Assembly: GCA_043770095.1 (NCBI GenBank)
Contig: JAYVIR010000013.1
Span: 1-64,000 of the forward strand
Reading direction: 5' to 3'
Length of the DNA stretch: 64,000 nt
DNA from: JBGSUZ01 sp043770095
GTDB lineage: Bacteria > Bacillota > Clostridia > Peptostreptococcales > Acidaminobacteraceae
This document shows positions 25,557-33,529 of this stretch, piece after piece. The notes beneath the pieces are model-generated. The model worked only from the letters and a program-made list of their open reading frames with translations, was not told the DNA's origin and made no database searches. The first letter of the stretch is position 1. Every line of letters starts with the position of its first letter. The position numbers and the translations under genes were made by a program.

Positions 25557-26246
25557 TCAACGTCTTAACAAAATATTATTTTCTAAGTGAATGTGTTCAA
25601 ATGTATTTTTTTCAAGTGCTTGAAGTTTTGTAAGCGTCAATGCGTAAGTCGTGCAAGCGTCTTTTGGCACTGTGTAATGGTTAGTGATCGCTCTTAATGA
25701 TTTGAGTAAGTCGCCAGCACCCACGTGTTCTGATTCAATGGTTTCAACCAATGTTTCTAACTCTTTTAGCAATATAGGCTGCTTTGTTATTTCATATTGA
25801 ATCAGCGCTGGGAATAACCAAACCTCCTCTTTAACCAAGTGAGATTCTAATTCTGTTCGAAGCATATTAAACTTCTTGTGCACTTCAAAAAGTTCTTCGT
25901 GTTGTTTACCATGTACCCCTAATAATTTGAAAAGTAACACACTAATTGCAGGAAGTTCTTCTTTTAAAAACTGGTGGTGTTCTTTTAAAATGTGATTGAT
26001 TAAACTTTGCTTGTCACTTTTTGCCCAGTCCTCAAATTGTACTTCATCTTTTTGAAACTTTTCATATAACGTATTCAAACCTGCTAAAATTTCATCTACA
26101 TCGTTTTCCATACCGCTGAGAGCTGTTTCTAAACTTCGCTCGCCGCCGCAGCAGAAGTCGATATGATTCACCATAAAGTAATCACCAGCGCCTGGAAATG
26201 TTGCAACGATTTGACCTAGTAAGTCCGATTTAATAAAGTTTTTCAT
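25557..26246 (-). CDS. ric: Iron-sulfur cluster repair di-iron protein (Ric/ScdA/YtfE)
   Basis: A 229-residue Ric protein: the N-terminal ScdA domain with DFCCGGERSLE (CCGG near residue 33) and a hemerythrin-like di-iron domain (LKEHHQFLKEELP, HLVKEEVWLFPAL, SEHVGAGDLL, EHIHLENNILL). Ric repairs Fe-S clusters damaged by nitric oxide or peroxide. Start ATG 26246 is behind AAAGGAGCG; the longer frame lacks a site. Divergent from an FNR-like regulator across a 177-bp gap with an FNR-like palindrome, consistent with redox/NO control. Downstream are the DUF1858 and DUF438 genes. Confidence 0.9.
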   Translation of the reverse strand: MKNFIKSDLLGQIVATFPGAGDYFMVNHIDFCCGGERSLETALSGMENDVDEILAGLNTLYEKFQKDEVQFEDWAKSDKQSLINHILKEHHQFLKEELPAISVLLFKLLGVHGKQHEELFEVHKKFNMLRTELESHLVKEEVWLFPALIQYEITKQPILLKELETLVETIESEHVGAGDLLKSLRAITNHYTVPKDACTTYALTLTKLQALEKNTFEHIHLENNILLRR

Positions 26247-26351
26247 ATAATTCGCTCCTTTGATATTTAAAGTATAAAGCGACAACCACTTTGGTCATCC
26301 GCTTTTGCAAGGCCTCTTTGTTTAACCTAAGTATAGGCCTCTAAATGATTT

Positions 26352-26373
26352 TTGACTGTGATTCAAAACACAG
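26352..26373. promoter_or_regulatory. FNR/CRP-like palindrome between ric and the regulator gene
   Basis: TTGA-N7-TCAA (26352-26366) overlaps CTGTG-N8-CACAG (26356-26373). FNR boxes are TTGA-N6-TCAA and CRP boxes TGTGA-N6-TCACA, so both fits are imperfect. Placed between the divergent ric and FNR-like genes. Confidence 0.4.
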
Positions 26374-26423
26374 CCAAATTGTAGTACACTTAATCTAAGC
26401 GAAAGCACACAAGGAGGGGTAAA

Positions 26424-27140
26424 ATGTTCCCAATCAGCGGCTGTATTTCCTGCCAGCACAAATTTTGCGCAAAAAAAGTAGGACTCTTTGAGTCCTTTGA
26501 TCCTGATGATTTAGAAAATCTTTTAAAACTAATAGAGCGCTTGTATATCCCTAAAGGCGATTTTATATTTAAAGAAGGCAATGTATCTGACCGACTCTAT
26601 ATTGTAAATGGTGGCAGCTTTAAGGTTTATCGTTATACAAAAGATGGCAAAGAACAGATCCTCTACTTACTCTCAGAGGGTGATTATTTTGGAGAACTTA
26701 ATCTTTTAAAAACGCAAGTCCAAGAATTCAACGCCATTGCGCTTGAAGACACGCATCTGTGCACCATTAGAAAGGATGCTTTCGACAGCTTGCTTAGCGC
26801 CTATCCAAAGCTCTATGCTAAAATACTTGAGCATGCCTACGAGCGCATCAATACGCTTGAGTCCATGATTCAAACACTCACTGCAAAGGATGTCGATTCG
26901 CGTATTGCGTCTCTCCTTCTCAAACTCGCAGATCAATTTGGCATTCAAAAACAGGGGTGCATAGAAATACCGCTCAAACTCACCAGAGAGGAAATGTCCA
27001 ATTTGATTGGTCTCACCCGCGAGACTGTCAGCCGCAAACTCTCTCAGTTTCAAACCGATGGCCTCGTAGAATTTGAGGACAGTCGGACAATCTATATTAC
27101 AGATATTAATGCACTAGAATTACTAAAGGTAGACGCTTAA
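26424..27140 (+). CDS. Crp/Fnr-family regulator with FNR-like cysteine set
   Basis: A 238-residue regulator: cyclic-nucleotide-binding-like beta roll (about 20-135) and a C-terminal winged helix. Cysteines C7, C10, C15 (GCISCQHKFC) and C113 (HLCTIR) mirror the four [4Fe-4S] ligands of E. coli FNR, which are spaced similarly. The recognition helix GLTRETVSRKL has the E-x-x-S-R pattern that reads TTGAT half-sites. It is therefore probably an O2- or NO-responsive Fe-S regulator. Strong AGGAGGGG site. Divergent from ric, its likely target. Confidence 0.88.
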   Translation: MFPISGCISCQHKFCAKKVGLFESFDPDDLENLLKLIERLYIPKGDFIFKEGNVSDRLYIVNGGSFKVYRYTKDGKEQILYLLSEGDYFGELNLLKTQVQEFNAIALEDTHLCTIRKDAFDSLLSAYPKLYAKILEHAYERINTLESMIQTLTAKDVDSRIASLLLKLADQFGIQKQGCIEIPLKLTREEMSNLIGLTRETVSRKLSQFQTDGLVEFEDSRTIYITDINALELLKVDA

Positions 27141-27156
27141 TGCGTCTACCTTTAGT
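27122..27156 (+). terminator. Hairpin overlapping the stop of the FNR-like gene
   Basis: A perfect 15-bp stem (27122-27136 with 27142-27156) with loop TTAAT containing the stop codon. T-rich sequence follows but no long T run. Confidence 0.65.
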
Positions 27157-27186
27157 CTGTTCATTTATCAGTTCTTCTTTAAACGC

Positions 27187-27975
27187 CTAGCCTATTTTCT
27201 TCACAGGTCTTGCCTCAATATAGCCTCTATACCCCTCTGGGGAGAGTTGGAATCTTGGCGCCGCTTCTGGGTCCCACTCGTATCCGTAGACCTTCGGGTC
27301 AAATTTCTCAATATGCTGCCATACCTCATGTATTTCCGAGGCAAAATCCTCATCGTCATGAGGCTCACTTTGGAATACCATCAGAAGGCACGGCGGCAAC
27401 TCAATGAGTTCATACCCTTCAGGCACTACATTATCGTATGATAACGGTACTTCTACCCCTTGAACATAAACAGACGTACCAGTCTTAATCAAGTGATTGG
27501 GCATCCACATACCGATGGGTTCAAAGAGCGCCTCTTTTACACTCGTAAGCACCGACCAAACGTCGCACCCAACTTCTTCGCAGTACGCAAAATATTCCTT
27601 TGCTTTGATGCCACGTTTTAATAAGATTTTTCTGGATGGTCTCTCAATAACCTGTACAAATACAGATTTCGTGATTTTAGGATCATTCATATGCGCTCGT
27701 GTAAAACCTTCGTGAGAATCGAATACAAAGTCCAGTGCCACGTCGAGAATCTTCTCATCCTGATCTCGAATCACGAGTGCAGCCTTAGTGAGTCTCATGG
27801 CACGGATGTACTCAAAGGGCGTCTTGCCAGTCGCTACCTTGAAAAGTCTAGCGGCATGCCAAGGCGAATACTCCGCCGCAGTTGCCAAGGCTTTCAGCGT
27901 TATTTTCTCTTGCAAATGAACTTCAATGTACGCCTGCATGCGCTGTACGGCTAACAAATTATCCGCATCCTTCAT
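27187..27975 (-). CDS. AraC-family regulator with GyrI-like effector-binding domain
   Basis: A 262-residue protein: AraC double HTH at about 12-110 (LATAAEYSPWHAARLFKVATGKTPFEYI, then EKILDVALDFVFDSHEGFTRAHM) and a C-terminal effector-binding domain (about 120-262; KILLKRGIKAKEYF, PPCLLMVFQSEP, GYRGYIEARPVKK) related to SOB/GyrI-like domains that bind hydrophobic small molecules. Start ATG 27975 has GAGGTGG upstream; the longer frame is a readthrough. It converges on the FNR-like gene and is divergent from the double SRPBCC gene 240 bp away, which may be its target. Confidence 0.85.
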   Translation of the reverse strand: MKDADNLLAVQRMQAYIEVHLQEKITLKALATAAEYSPWHAARLFKVATGKTPFEYIRAMRLTKAALVIRDQDEKILDVALDFVFDSHEGFTRAHMNDPKITKSVFVQVIERPSRKILLKRGIKAKEYFAYCEEVGCDVWSVLTSVKEALFEPIGMWMPNHLIKTGTSVYVQGVEVPLSYDNVVPEGYELIELPPCLLMVFQSEPHDDEDFASEIHEVWQHIEKFDPKVYGYEWDPEAAPRFQLSPEGYRGYIEARPVKKIG

Positions 27976-28215
27976 TTTTACCACCTCACTTCTTGTTCTC
28001 TTGTCATAAGAATAACATGACTGAGCGTATTGAGTCTTGACCAGGGTTGCTATGAATAAAATTGAAAGCATCATCAATAGGTTTATCTCATCTTACTGCT
28101 TTTAAAGTAAATTTCAAACCGTTTTAACTTAGGATTAATATAGTTTTGACTATAGATAATTTTGATTCAAAATTGTTTTCAAAGGGTATAGACCTCAATA
28201 CATTGGAGGTGCCCT

Positions 28216-29100
28216 ATGAAAAAAATAGATTTAAACATCGACATACAAGCAACGCCTGAGGCTGTTTGGGCAGCTATTATTAGCGATAAAAAATATAGAG
28301 TTTGGACAGAGGCCTTTGATAAAGGTTCTTACTTTGAAGGTGGCTGGCAAAAAGGGGACCGCATTAAGTTTCTCTCTCCGAATGAACATGGTGCTAAATC
28401 TGGCATGATTTCCGAAATTGCTGCCAGTGATCACCTCAAATACATTTCCATTCATCACCTGGGTTTCATTATGGATGATGTTGAGGACTACACAAGTGAC
28501 TCGGCTAAAAAATGGACTCCTGCTTTTGAAAACTACTATCTGGAAGCCAAGACGGATACTATTACAAATTTTCATGTCCTTGCTGATATTGATGAAGATT
28601 ATTTTGACTATTTCAACGAGGCTTGGATTAGTGCGTTAAACGCTCTTAAAAAACTCTGTGAAGAAAACTTAGAACCTTTTAAGGCCATTACGGTTGAAGT
28701 TTTGGTTGATGCTTCGGCTCAGCAAGCTTGGATTTATTGGACTATGCCTGAGTACATTACCAAATGGGCCTTCGCATCCGAGGATTGGCATTGCCCTAAA
28801 GCAATAAACAATCTTCGCGTGGGTGGGCATTACTCAACTACGATGGCTTCAAAAGATGGGCAAATGGCGTTTGATTTCGGCGGTACTTACACGGTCGTCG
28901 AACCAACAAAGCGCCTGATCAACCAACTCGATGATGGTCGTATGGTATGGGTGACTTTTGAAGTCATAACACCTCAGCAAACATTGGTTGTTGAAACTTT
29001 TGAAGCCGAAGATGAAAACACCTTAGAACTTCAGCGCGCGGGGTGGCAGGCAATTTTGAATAATTTTAAGCTTGCTGTGGAGGCAGGGGGTATCGCTTGA
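28216..29100 (+). CDS. Double SRPBCC (AHSA1-like) domain protein
   Basis: A 294-residue protein made of two START/SRPBCC domains (1-150 and 151-294). Each opens with strand-helix patterns: IDIQATPEAVWAAIIS, and EVLVDASAQQAWIYWTMPEYITKWAF. The second ends with the AHSA1 helix GWQAILNNFKLAVE. These cup-shaped folds bind lipids or other hydrophobic ligands; the catalytic or ligand role is unknown. GGAGGTG site. Divergent from the AraC-type regulator and followed by a terminator. Confidence 0.8.
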   Translation: MKKIDLNIDIQATPEAVWAAIISDKKYRVWTEAFDKGSYFEGGWQKGDRIKFLSPNEHGAKSGMISEIAASDHLKYISIHHLGFIMDDVEDYTSDSAKKWTPAFENYYLEAKTDTITNFHVLADIDEDYFDYFNEAWISALNALKKLCEENLEPFKAITVEVLVDASAQQAWIYWTMPEYITKWAFASEDWHCPKAINNLRVGGHYSTTMASKDGQMAFDFGGTYTVVEPTKRLINQLDDGRMVWVTFEVITPQQTLVVETFEAEDENTLELQRAGWQAILNNFKLAVEAGGIA

Positions 29101-29134
29101 TGGGAACTGCCTATTTAAGTTGAATTGTATATGT

Positions 29135-29172
29135 AAAAACCACCTCTTTTAAATTAAAAGTGGTGGTTTTTT
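29135..29172 (+). terminator. Intrinsic terminator
   Basis: AAAAACCACC-T-CTTTTAA pairs with TTAAAAG-T-GGTGGTTTTT (one mismatch), followed by TTTTATTG. Confidence 0.85.
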
Positions 29173-29246
29173 TATTGAAGGCTACTTAACACTCTGCTAA
29201 AGTTATAACCATTGCGAAGCAAGCAAATTTACATGTGGCTGTTATT

Positions 29247-29927
29247 TCAATTCCCCATTAACCACGCCATCAAACTCAACTGCCCCTCACAAAGCACAAC
29301 CTTTCCCTCAAGCGCCTCTCTAAGCACCTCCAAATCACGTCCATGATCCACATCGCTTAGAGCTTGTAACGTTTGATACTTCATATCGGCACTGTCCATT
29401 TTCGAGAGTAACTGCTTAAGCGTGTCTTCCTGACTATAAGCGACACCAGTCCAAATGTCCTTACCAAGCTGATAAGGAGAACCAAATAAGTAAAACCCGC
29501 CATCTAAACACGGGCCAACGACGCAATCATTTGGATTGCTTTCCATTTCCATGATTGCCTCATGAATTAATGCGGTGTCTATTTGCGGGCTGTCCGTCCC
29601 GATCATGATCACGTGAGTATGCTTTTCAAAGAGGGTTTGAGTGACGTTGTAAAGTCTGAGGCCAAGGTCGCCATCACCTGTCCAGAGAGCCTTACAATCT
29701 TTCCAATCTATATGCTGCGGGCCACTTTCTTCTGCGAGTGCCCAGTAAATTTCAAGGGAATTTGGCGGTTTAATTTCTGCCTTTGCCATGTTTAAAACTT
29801 CTTTCAGCGCCTGAACGCTCAGTTTATAAAACGTCTGGGCGGCTTCAGTTCCAATATCCGAACCCAGACGAGTTTTGACTGGGGAAAGTCCTAAAGTTTT
29901 TGCAAATACTACAATCGCAGTGTTCAT
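29247..29927 (-). CDS. Arsenosugar-type glycosyltransferase (TIGR04282/DUF2064-like)
   Basis: A 226-residue protein with the DUF2064 pattern: AIVVFAKTLGLSPVKTRLG at the start, HVIMIGTDSPQID and VVGPCLDGGFYLFG in the core, resembling nucleotide-sugar transferase folds. Members of this family occur with ArsS and the partner glycosyltransferase in arsenosugar-type clusters. Last gene of a minus-strand operon. Substrate is inferred from context. Confidence 0.85.
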   Translation of the reverse strand: MNTAIVVFAKTLGLSPVKTRLGSDIGTEAAQTFYKLSVQALKEVLNMAKAEIKPPNSLEIYWALAEESGPQHIDWKDCKALWTGDGDLGLRLYNVTQTLFEKHTHVIMIGTDSPQIDTALIHEAIMEMESNPNDCVVGPCLDGGFYLFGSPYQLGKDIWTGVAYSQEDTLKQLLSKMDSADMKYQTLQALSDVDHGRDLEVLREALEGKVVLCEGQLSLMAWLMGN

Positions 29928-29962
29928 TCATTTTACCGCCCTTTATTTTTATGCTACCTTTA

Positions 29963-30709
29963 TCACTTGGATTTAACCTTCTTTTTAAATCGTTTTGAAT
30001 CTAGAACCATCTGCAAAACCCACATCACCTGATGTTTGCAGGTCGTTTTAAACCAACCATTTTGGCTGTATTTCCTCGCGCTTGTAAAAATAGGTCTTCC
30101 TATAGATTTGATGCTCGTTTTATTTGCTCTGGCACATCTGATAAGCAAATGGTCTTCTCCGTAAGGGGCACTTACATCGTACCCGCCAAGCGCCTTAAAC
30201 AGCTCTTTTGAAAGGCAAAGCCCCTGATCGCCGAAAGGCGTTTTCAAAACACGCGACCTAAATTTAGCGCCTATTTGGTTGAGTTTCATTAAAAATGAAC
30301 CATCGTGAAAAACAAGCTCAAAGTAAAAAATGTCATTTTGCTTTTCGCATTTGGAAACATTGCCTTCGTTAGAAACCCCACCGCCACAACTGCTATTGTA
30401 ACAACTTCTCAGCCGTTCAAACGCGTCAATGTCAAAATAAGAGTCTGCATGCAAAAACAACAATTGCGCCCCCGTTGCCGCCGCTGCACCTTCATTCATG
30501 CAGTACGCTCGACTCGGACGCGCTAAAATTGTGTGCATTGGCAGGGTAAGTCCTGCCCGTTTCCCCTTTTCAGAGGCTGTTTCAAGCGTCTTTGCTTCAG
30601 AGCTTACAAGCATTATCTCCGCAGAACTTTTGACCTGACTTAAAAGTGACAGTAGTTTTACTGACAAGGCTTCATTTGGTGCGAGAGGTATCACGATTGA
30701 AAGTTCCAC
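29963..30709 (-). CDS. Arsenosugar-type glycosyltransferase (TIGR04283-like, GT2 fold)
   Basis: A 248-residue GT2 protein: SIVIPLAPNEALSV, the donor-binding LFLHADSYFD (a DxD-like HADS), and FGDQGLCLSKELF / GEDHLLIRC acceptor regions. Start is GTG 30709 with AAGGAGG upstream; it lies inside the end of the preceding gene (38-base overlap). Belongs to the arsS operon. The family name in databases links it to arsenosugar biosynthesis, an inference by gene neighbourhood. Confidence 0.85.
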   Translation of the reverse strand: MELSIVIPLAPNEALSVKLLSLLSQVKSSAEIMLVSSEAKTLETASEKGKRAGLTLPMHTILARPSRAYCMNEGAAAATGAQLLFLHADSYFDIDAFERLRSCYNSSCGGGVSNEGNVSKCEKQNDIFYFELVFHDGSFLMKLNQIGAKFRSRVLKTPFGDQGLCLSKELFKALGGYDVSAPYGEDHLLIRCARANKTSIKSIGRPIFTSARKYSQNGWFKTTCKHQVMWVLQMVLDSKRFKKKVKSK

Positions 30710-31274
30710 GCAGCCTCCTTTTCAAGCTCAAAATGCTTATTTTTTTAGGCGTCTTTCGATTACCCGTTTTGGGCAAATAATCATGCAAGTCTTCTTTTAA
30801 AATTTGATCCGTAATGCAGGCGGCAAGAACCACATATTTTTCACAAAGACAAGTATGCTCTTTAGAGCCCCATGTGACCGTTTTGGTTAGTACACGGCAA
30901 CAAGCCGATTTGTATTCTTTTTTAAATAAATCTTGTAGTTTTTTTACCGCATCATACACCAAAATTTCCGATTCACCTTTGTGCGTGCGACCGACAACCA
31001 TTCCAAGAACCATCACACAAGAAGTAATGGTTCCGCAGGCACAGCCCGACTCAGCCATTCCCGAACCAAACCCAGTCGCCATTTTATAGGCATTTTCAGG
31101 CAGACCCAGTTCATAAACTTCGTTAAAAGCTCTTAACAAAGCTTCGCTGCAGTATAAACCGTCTCTATAATAAACCACGGCAAGTGCCGCCACTTCAGGC
31201 ATTTCTTTTTCTTCCAAGCCACTCAAGTCTTTATTTGATAACGCATTCACGTTTTTTTCTAATAAAGGATTCAT
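30672..31274 (-). CDS. C_GCAxxG_C_C family redox protein with extended C-terminus
   Basis: A 200-residue protein with the C_GCAxxG_C_C signature: YCSEALL, GCACGTITSC and KSACCRVLTK, then TCLCEKYV. Such proteins are thought to be redox- or metal-active and recur in arsS clusters. Its start is the ATG at 31274, overlapping the arsS stop by 4 bases (ATGA). The C-terminal basic tail overlaps the next gene by 38 bases. Confidence 0.85.
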   Translation of the reverse strand: MNPLLEKNVNALSNKDLSGLEEKEMPEVAALAVVYYRDGLYCSEALLRAFNEVYELGLPENAYKMATGFGSGMAESGCACGTITSCVMVLGMVVGRTHKGESEILVYDAVKKLQDLFKKEYKSACCRVLTKTVTWGSKEHTCLCEKYVVLAACITDQILKEDLHDYLPKTGNRKTPKKISILSLKRRLRGTFNRDTSRTK

Positions 31275-32221
31275 ATCAATGCCCCTCCGCATGAACTGCC
31301 GCTTCCGGCGGTACAGCCGTAGCAATGGTTATCGAAGCTAATTTCTCTGTCGACATCGCTTAGAGCCTCAATGTCCCAGATGGTTCGTTTCGACTGCACT
31401 TGAATGTCCAAGGCTTGGTTAAAATCGCAGTCATAAAGCTTGCCGTCCCACCCGATAGAGATCAGCCCTCTGCACATTATGCGCTCAGCCGCCTCGGGGT
31501 TGAATTTTTCAACCAATAACTGCTCATAATCCGCCAATTTGTCCGTTTTCTTTAAATGTTCTTTAAAGCGCTTAATGGGCATATTGGCAATTGTAAGGAG
31601 TTGATTGAACTCAATGCCAAATGACTCTTTTAAATACTGTTTATAGTCCGCTTCAAGACTTGCTTGTTCTGGCGGCAGTCCCATTCCCGATGGATTAAAG
31701 ACCAAATTGAGCACAAGCTCCGTGCCTTCTTTGCCGTAGCCTAGCGCATTTAGTTGCTTAAGGGCACTAATGCTCTTTTCATAAACGTTGTCCCCACGTT
31801 GATTATTTACATTTTCTTCTAAATAGCATGGCATTGAAGCAGTGATCACAACCTTATGATCTGCTAAAAACTGAGCGGTATCTTCCTGATTGGGTTCATA
31901 AAGCACCGTCAAATTGCACCGATCAATAATCGACTTGCCCATCTCATGAACTTTTTGAACCAAATATTTGAAATGAGGGTTTAGTTCCGGCGCTCCCCCA
32001 GTGAGGTCTACTACTTTGATGTTTGGGTCTTTTTCTATAAGCTGCAAAAGCCTTTCAATAGTCTCCATAGTCATAATTTCAACGCTGTTTGGGCCTGCGC
32101 CTACGTGACAATGCATGCAGACTTGGTTGCACAACTTGCCCAAATTAATTTGAAGCGTTTGTGTTTCTTTTCGGTGACTTTGTAAGTCGAGGTTGGTAAT
32201 TTTATTGATAAAACTTGTCAT
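31271..32221 (-). CDS. arsS: Radical SAM protein ArsS (arsenosugar biosynthesis type)
   Basis: A 316-residue radical SAM/Cys-rich protein. C31-C35-C38 (LCNQVCMHC) bind the [4Fe-4S] cluster, VDLTGGAPELN is the SAM-binding GGxP region, and the C-terminal NHCYGCTAGSGSSCGG is the family's Cys-rich tail. ArsS adds a 5'-deoxyadenosyl group to dimethylarsenic acid on the way to arsenosugars. No ArsM methyltransferase is in the window. Start ATG 32221 has AGGAG upstream. Embedded in the rhodanese-TVP38-arsS operon. Confidence 0.9.
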   Translation of the reverse strand: MTSFINKITNLDLQSHRKETQTLQINLGKLCNQVCMHCHVGAGPNSVEIMTMETIERLLQLIEKDPNIKVVDLTGGAPELNPHFKYLVQKVHEMGKSIIDRCNLTVLYEPNQEDTAQFLADHKVVITASMPCYLEENVNNQRGDNVYEKSISALKQLNALGYGKEGTELVLNLVFNPSGMGLPPEQASLEADYKQYLKESFGIEFNQLLTIANMPIKRFKEHLKKTDKLADYEQLLVEKFNPEAAERIMCRGLISIGWDGKLYDCDFNQALDIQVQSKRTIWDIEALSDVDREISFDNHCYGCTAGSGSSCGGALI

Positions 32222-32231
32222 ATGATTTCTC

Positions 32232-32912
32232 CTATTTCGCCATACGTTCAGCATACACAGAGCGCAGTAGGAATGTCAAGGTCACTGCTGCAAAGAGAAT
32301 TAAAAGTCCTGTGACAAACGTTTTAGCGCCGCCGCCAAGCATCTCGCCTGCATATGAATAAATAAGTGTTGCCGGTAGTTGCCCGATCCCCGTTGCAATA
32401 AAGAACGATCTAAAACTCATAGAAGTGAGCCCCGCAGCATAGCTAACAGGGTCAAAAGGCATAAAGGGCAGTAGTCTGGCGATGATAATCGACTTAGCGC
32501 CATATTTTTCAAAGAAGCCATCTACAGACTGTAGGGCAGACTTGCCAGTCAGTTTTTCTACTACCACGCGTCCGTATAATTTGGCAATGTAGAAACATAA
32601 AGCCGCTCCAGCCATCGAACTCACCCAAGAAAGAACTGCGCCGCCAACCCATCCAAAAACGGCAGCGTTCGCAAAGGTGATTAAAAATGCAGGCAATGGC
32701 GCTGCAACCGATTGAAGGATCATGAGCAGAAAGGATACCACTGCCGCCAAAGGTCCAAATGAGCGTATATAATCTTTTACAAGCTCAGTATCCATTGAGC
32801 TGAGCAATTTGACATTCTCAAACACCCACGCTCTACCGCTTGGAATAAGTAAAAGTCCTGCAAATAGAATTGGAATGGCAATTAACGAAATGCGTTTTAA
32901 AGTGTTGTTCAT
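32232..32912 (-). CDS. TVP38/TMEM64-family membrane protein (first copy)
   Basis: A 226-residue membrane protein of the TVP38/DedA-like (VTT) superfamily: about five to six helices, FITFANAAVFGWVGGAVLSW, and the family segment ARLLPFMPFDPVSYAAGLTSM, whose Arg-Pro lies in a re-entrant loop. These proteins are suspected lipid scramblases or transporters. Start ATG 32912 has GGAGG 5-6 nt upstream. It sits 10 bases before arsS and after the five-helix membrane protein; a second copy lies divergently at 34.7 kb. Confidence 0.88.
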   Translation of the reverse strand: MNNTLKRISLIAIPILFAGLLLIPSGRAWVFENVKLLSSMDTELVKDYIRSFGPLAAVVSFLLMILQSVAAPLPAFLITFANAAVFGWVGGAVLSWVSSMAGAALCFYIAKLYGRVVVEKLTGKSALQSVDGFFEKYGAKSIIIARLLPFMPFDPVSYAAGLTSMSFRSFFIATGIGQLPATLIYSYAGEMLGGGAKTFVTGLLILFAAVTLTFLLRSVYAERMAK

Positions 32913-32956
32913 ATAAACCTCCAATAAATTCCAATCAGCATCTTCTGCGATTATTC

Positions 32957-33529
32957 CTAATTAAAAATAATAAACCCTAAGGCAGAAACGGCCAGCACTT
33001 TTTTATAGTCCAAGCGAATCATGCCAAAGCCATAAAGCAACAAACTCATTAGCCCTGGTCCAACTGCAATACAGGCAAATACCAAAGCAAGCGCGCCGTA
33101 TTCCAGTTTTCCTTTTAATGTTGGCAATTTCTCCGTCCACGGTTTTATGCTTTTCAAGCCCAGAATGACATGACTGATGCTATTGCCCAAACCGTAGGCA
33201 AAGGTAACCGCCATAAGACCGCTAATGAGTAAAATTGCTTTTGCGCTCAGTGGACTAAACAAGCCATAACAGGCCACCGAAACAACTGAACCGTTAAACA
33301 CGACGCCAAGAATTTGAATCATATGGGTTAATCCAGCAAATAAAAAAGCCCAAGCACCATATTGATAATAAATCATCATAAGTCCCTTGGCACTGCCTGT
33401 ACTCATCATTTCTAAACTTCTGTTGATGCTGATCGCCAGTGTAGGGACAAAAACATACAACAAAACTACCATCAGCAGGAAAGCTGCTGATGATAGTGCT
33501 GTGATTGAAGGGTTTCTTTTATTTTTCAT
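32957..33529 (-). CDS. Integral membrane protein of unknown function
   Basis: A 190-residue protein with about five membrane helices (ITALSSAAFLLMVVLLYVFV, and the later AKAILLISGLMAVTFAYGLG). It is not clearly assignable; a distant relation to sulfur- or ion-transport membrane proteins cannot be judged. Start ATG 33529 overlaps the end of the rhodanese gene by 11 bases, so it is translationally coupled. It belongs to the arsS operon, which suggests a membrane role in substrate or product transport. Confidence 0.6.
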   Translation of the reverse strand: MKNKRNPSITALSSAAFLLMVVLLYVFVPTLAISINRSLEMMSTGSAKGLMMIYYQYGAWAFLFAGLTHMIQILGVVFNGSVVSVACYGLFSPLSAKAILLISGLMAVTFAYGLGNSISHVILGLKSIKPWTEKLPTLKGKLEYGALALVFACIAVGPGLMSLLLYGFGMIRLDYKKVLAVSALGFIIFN

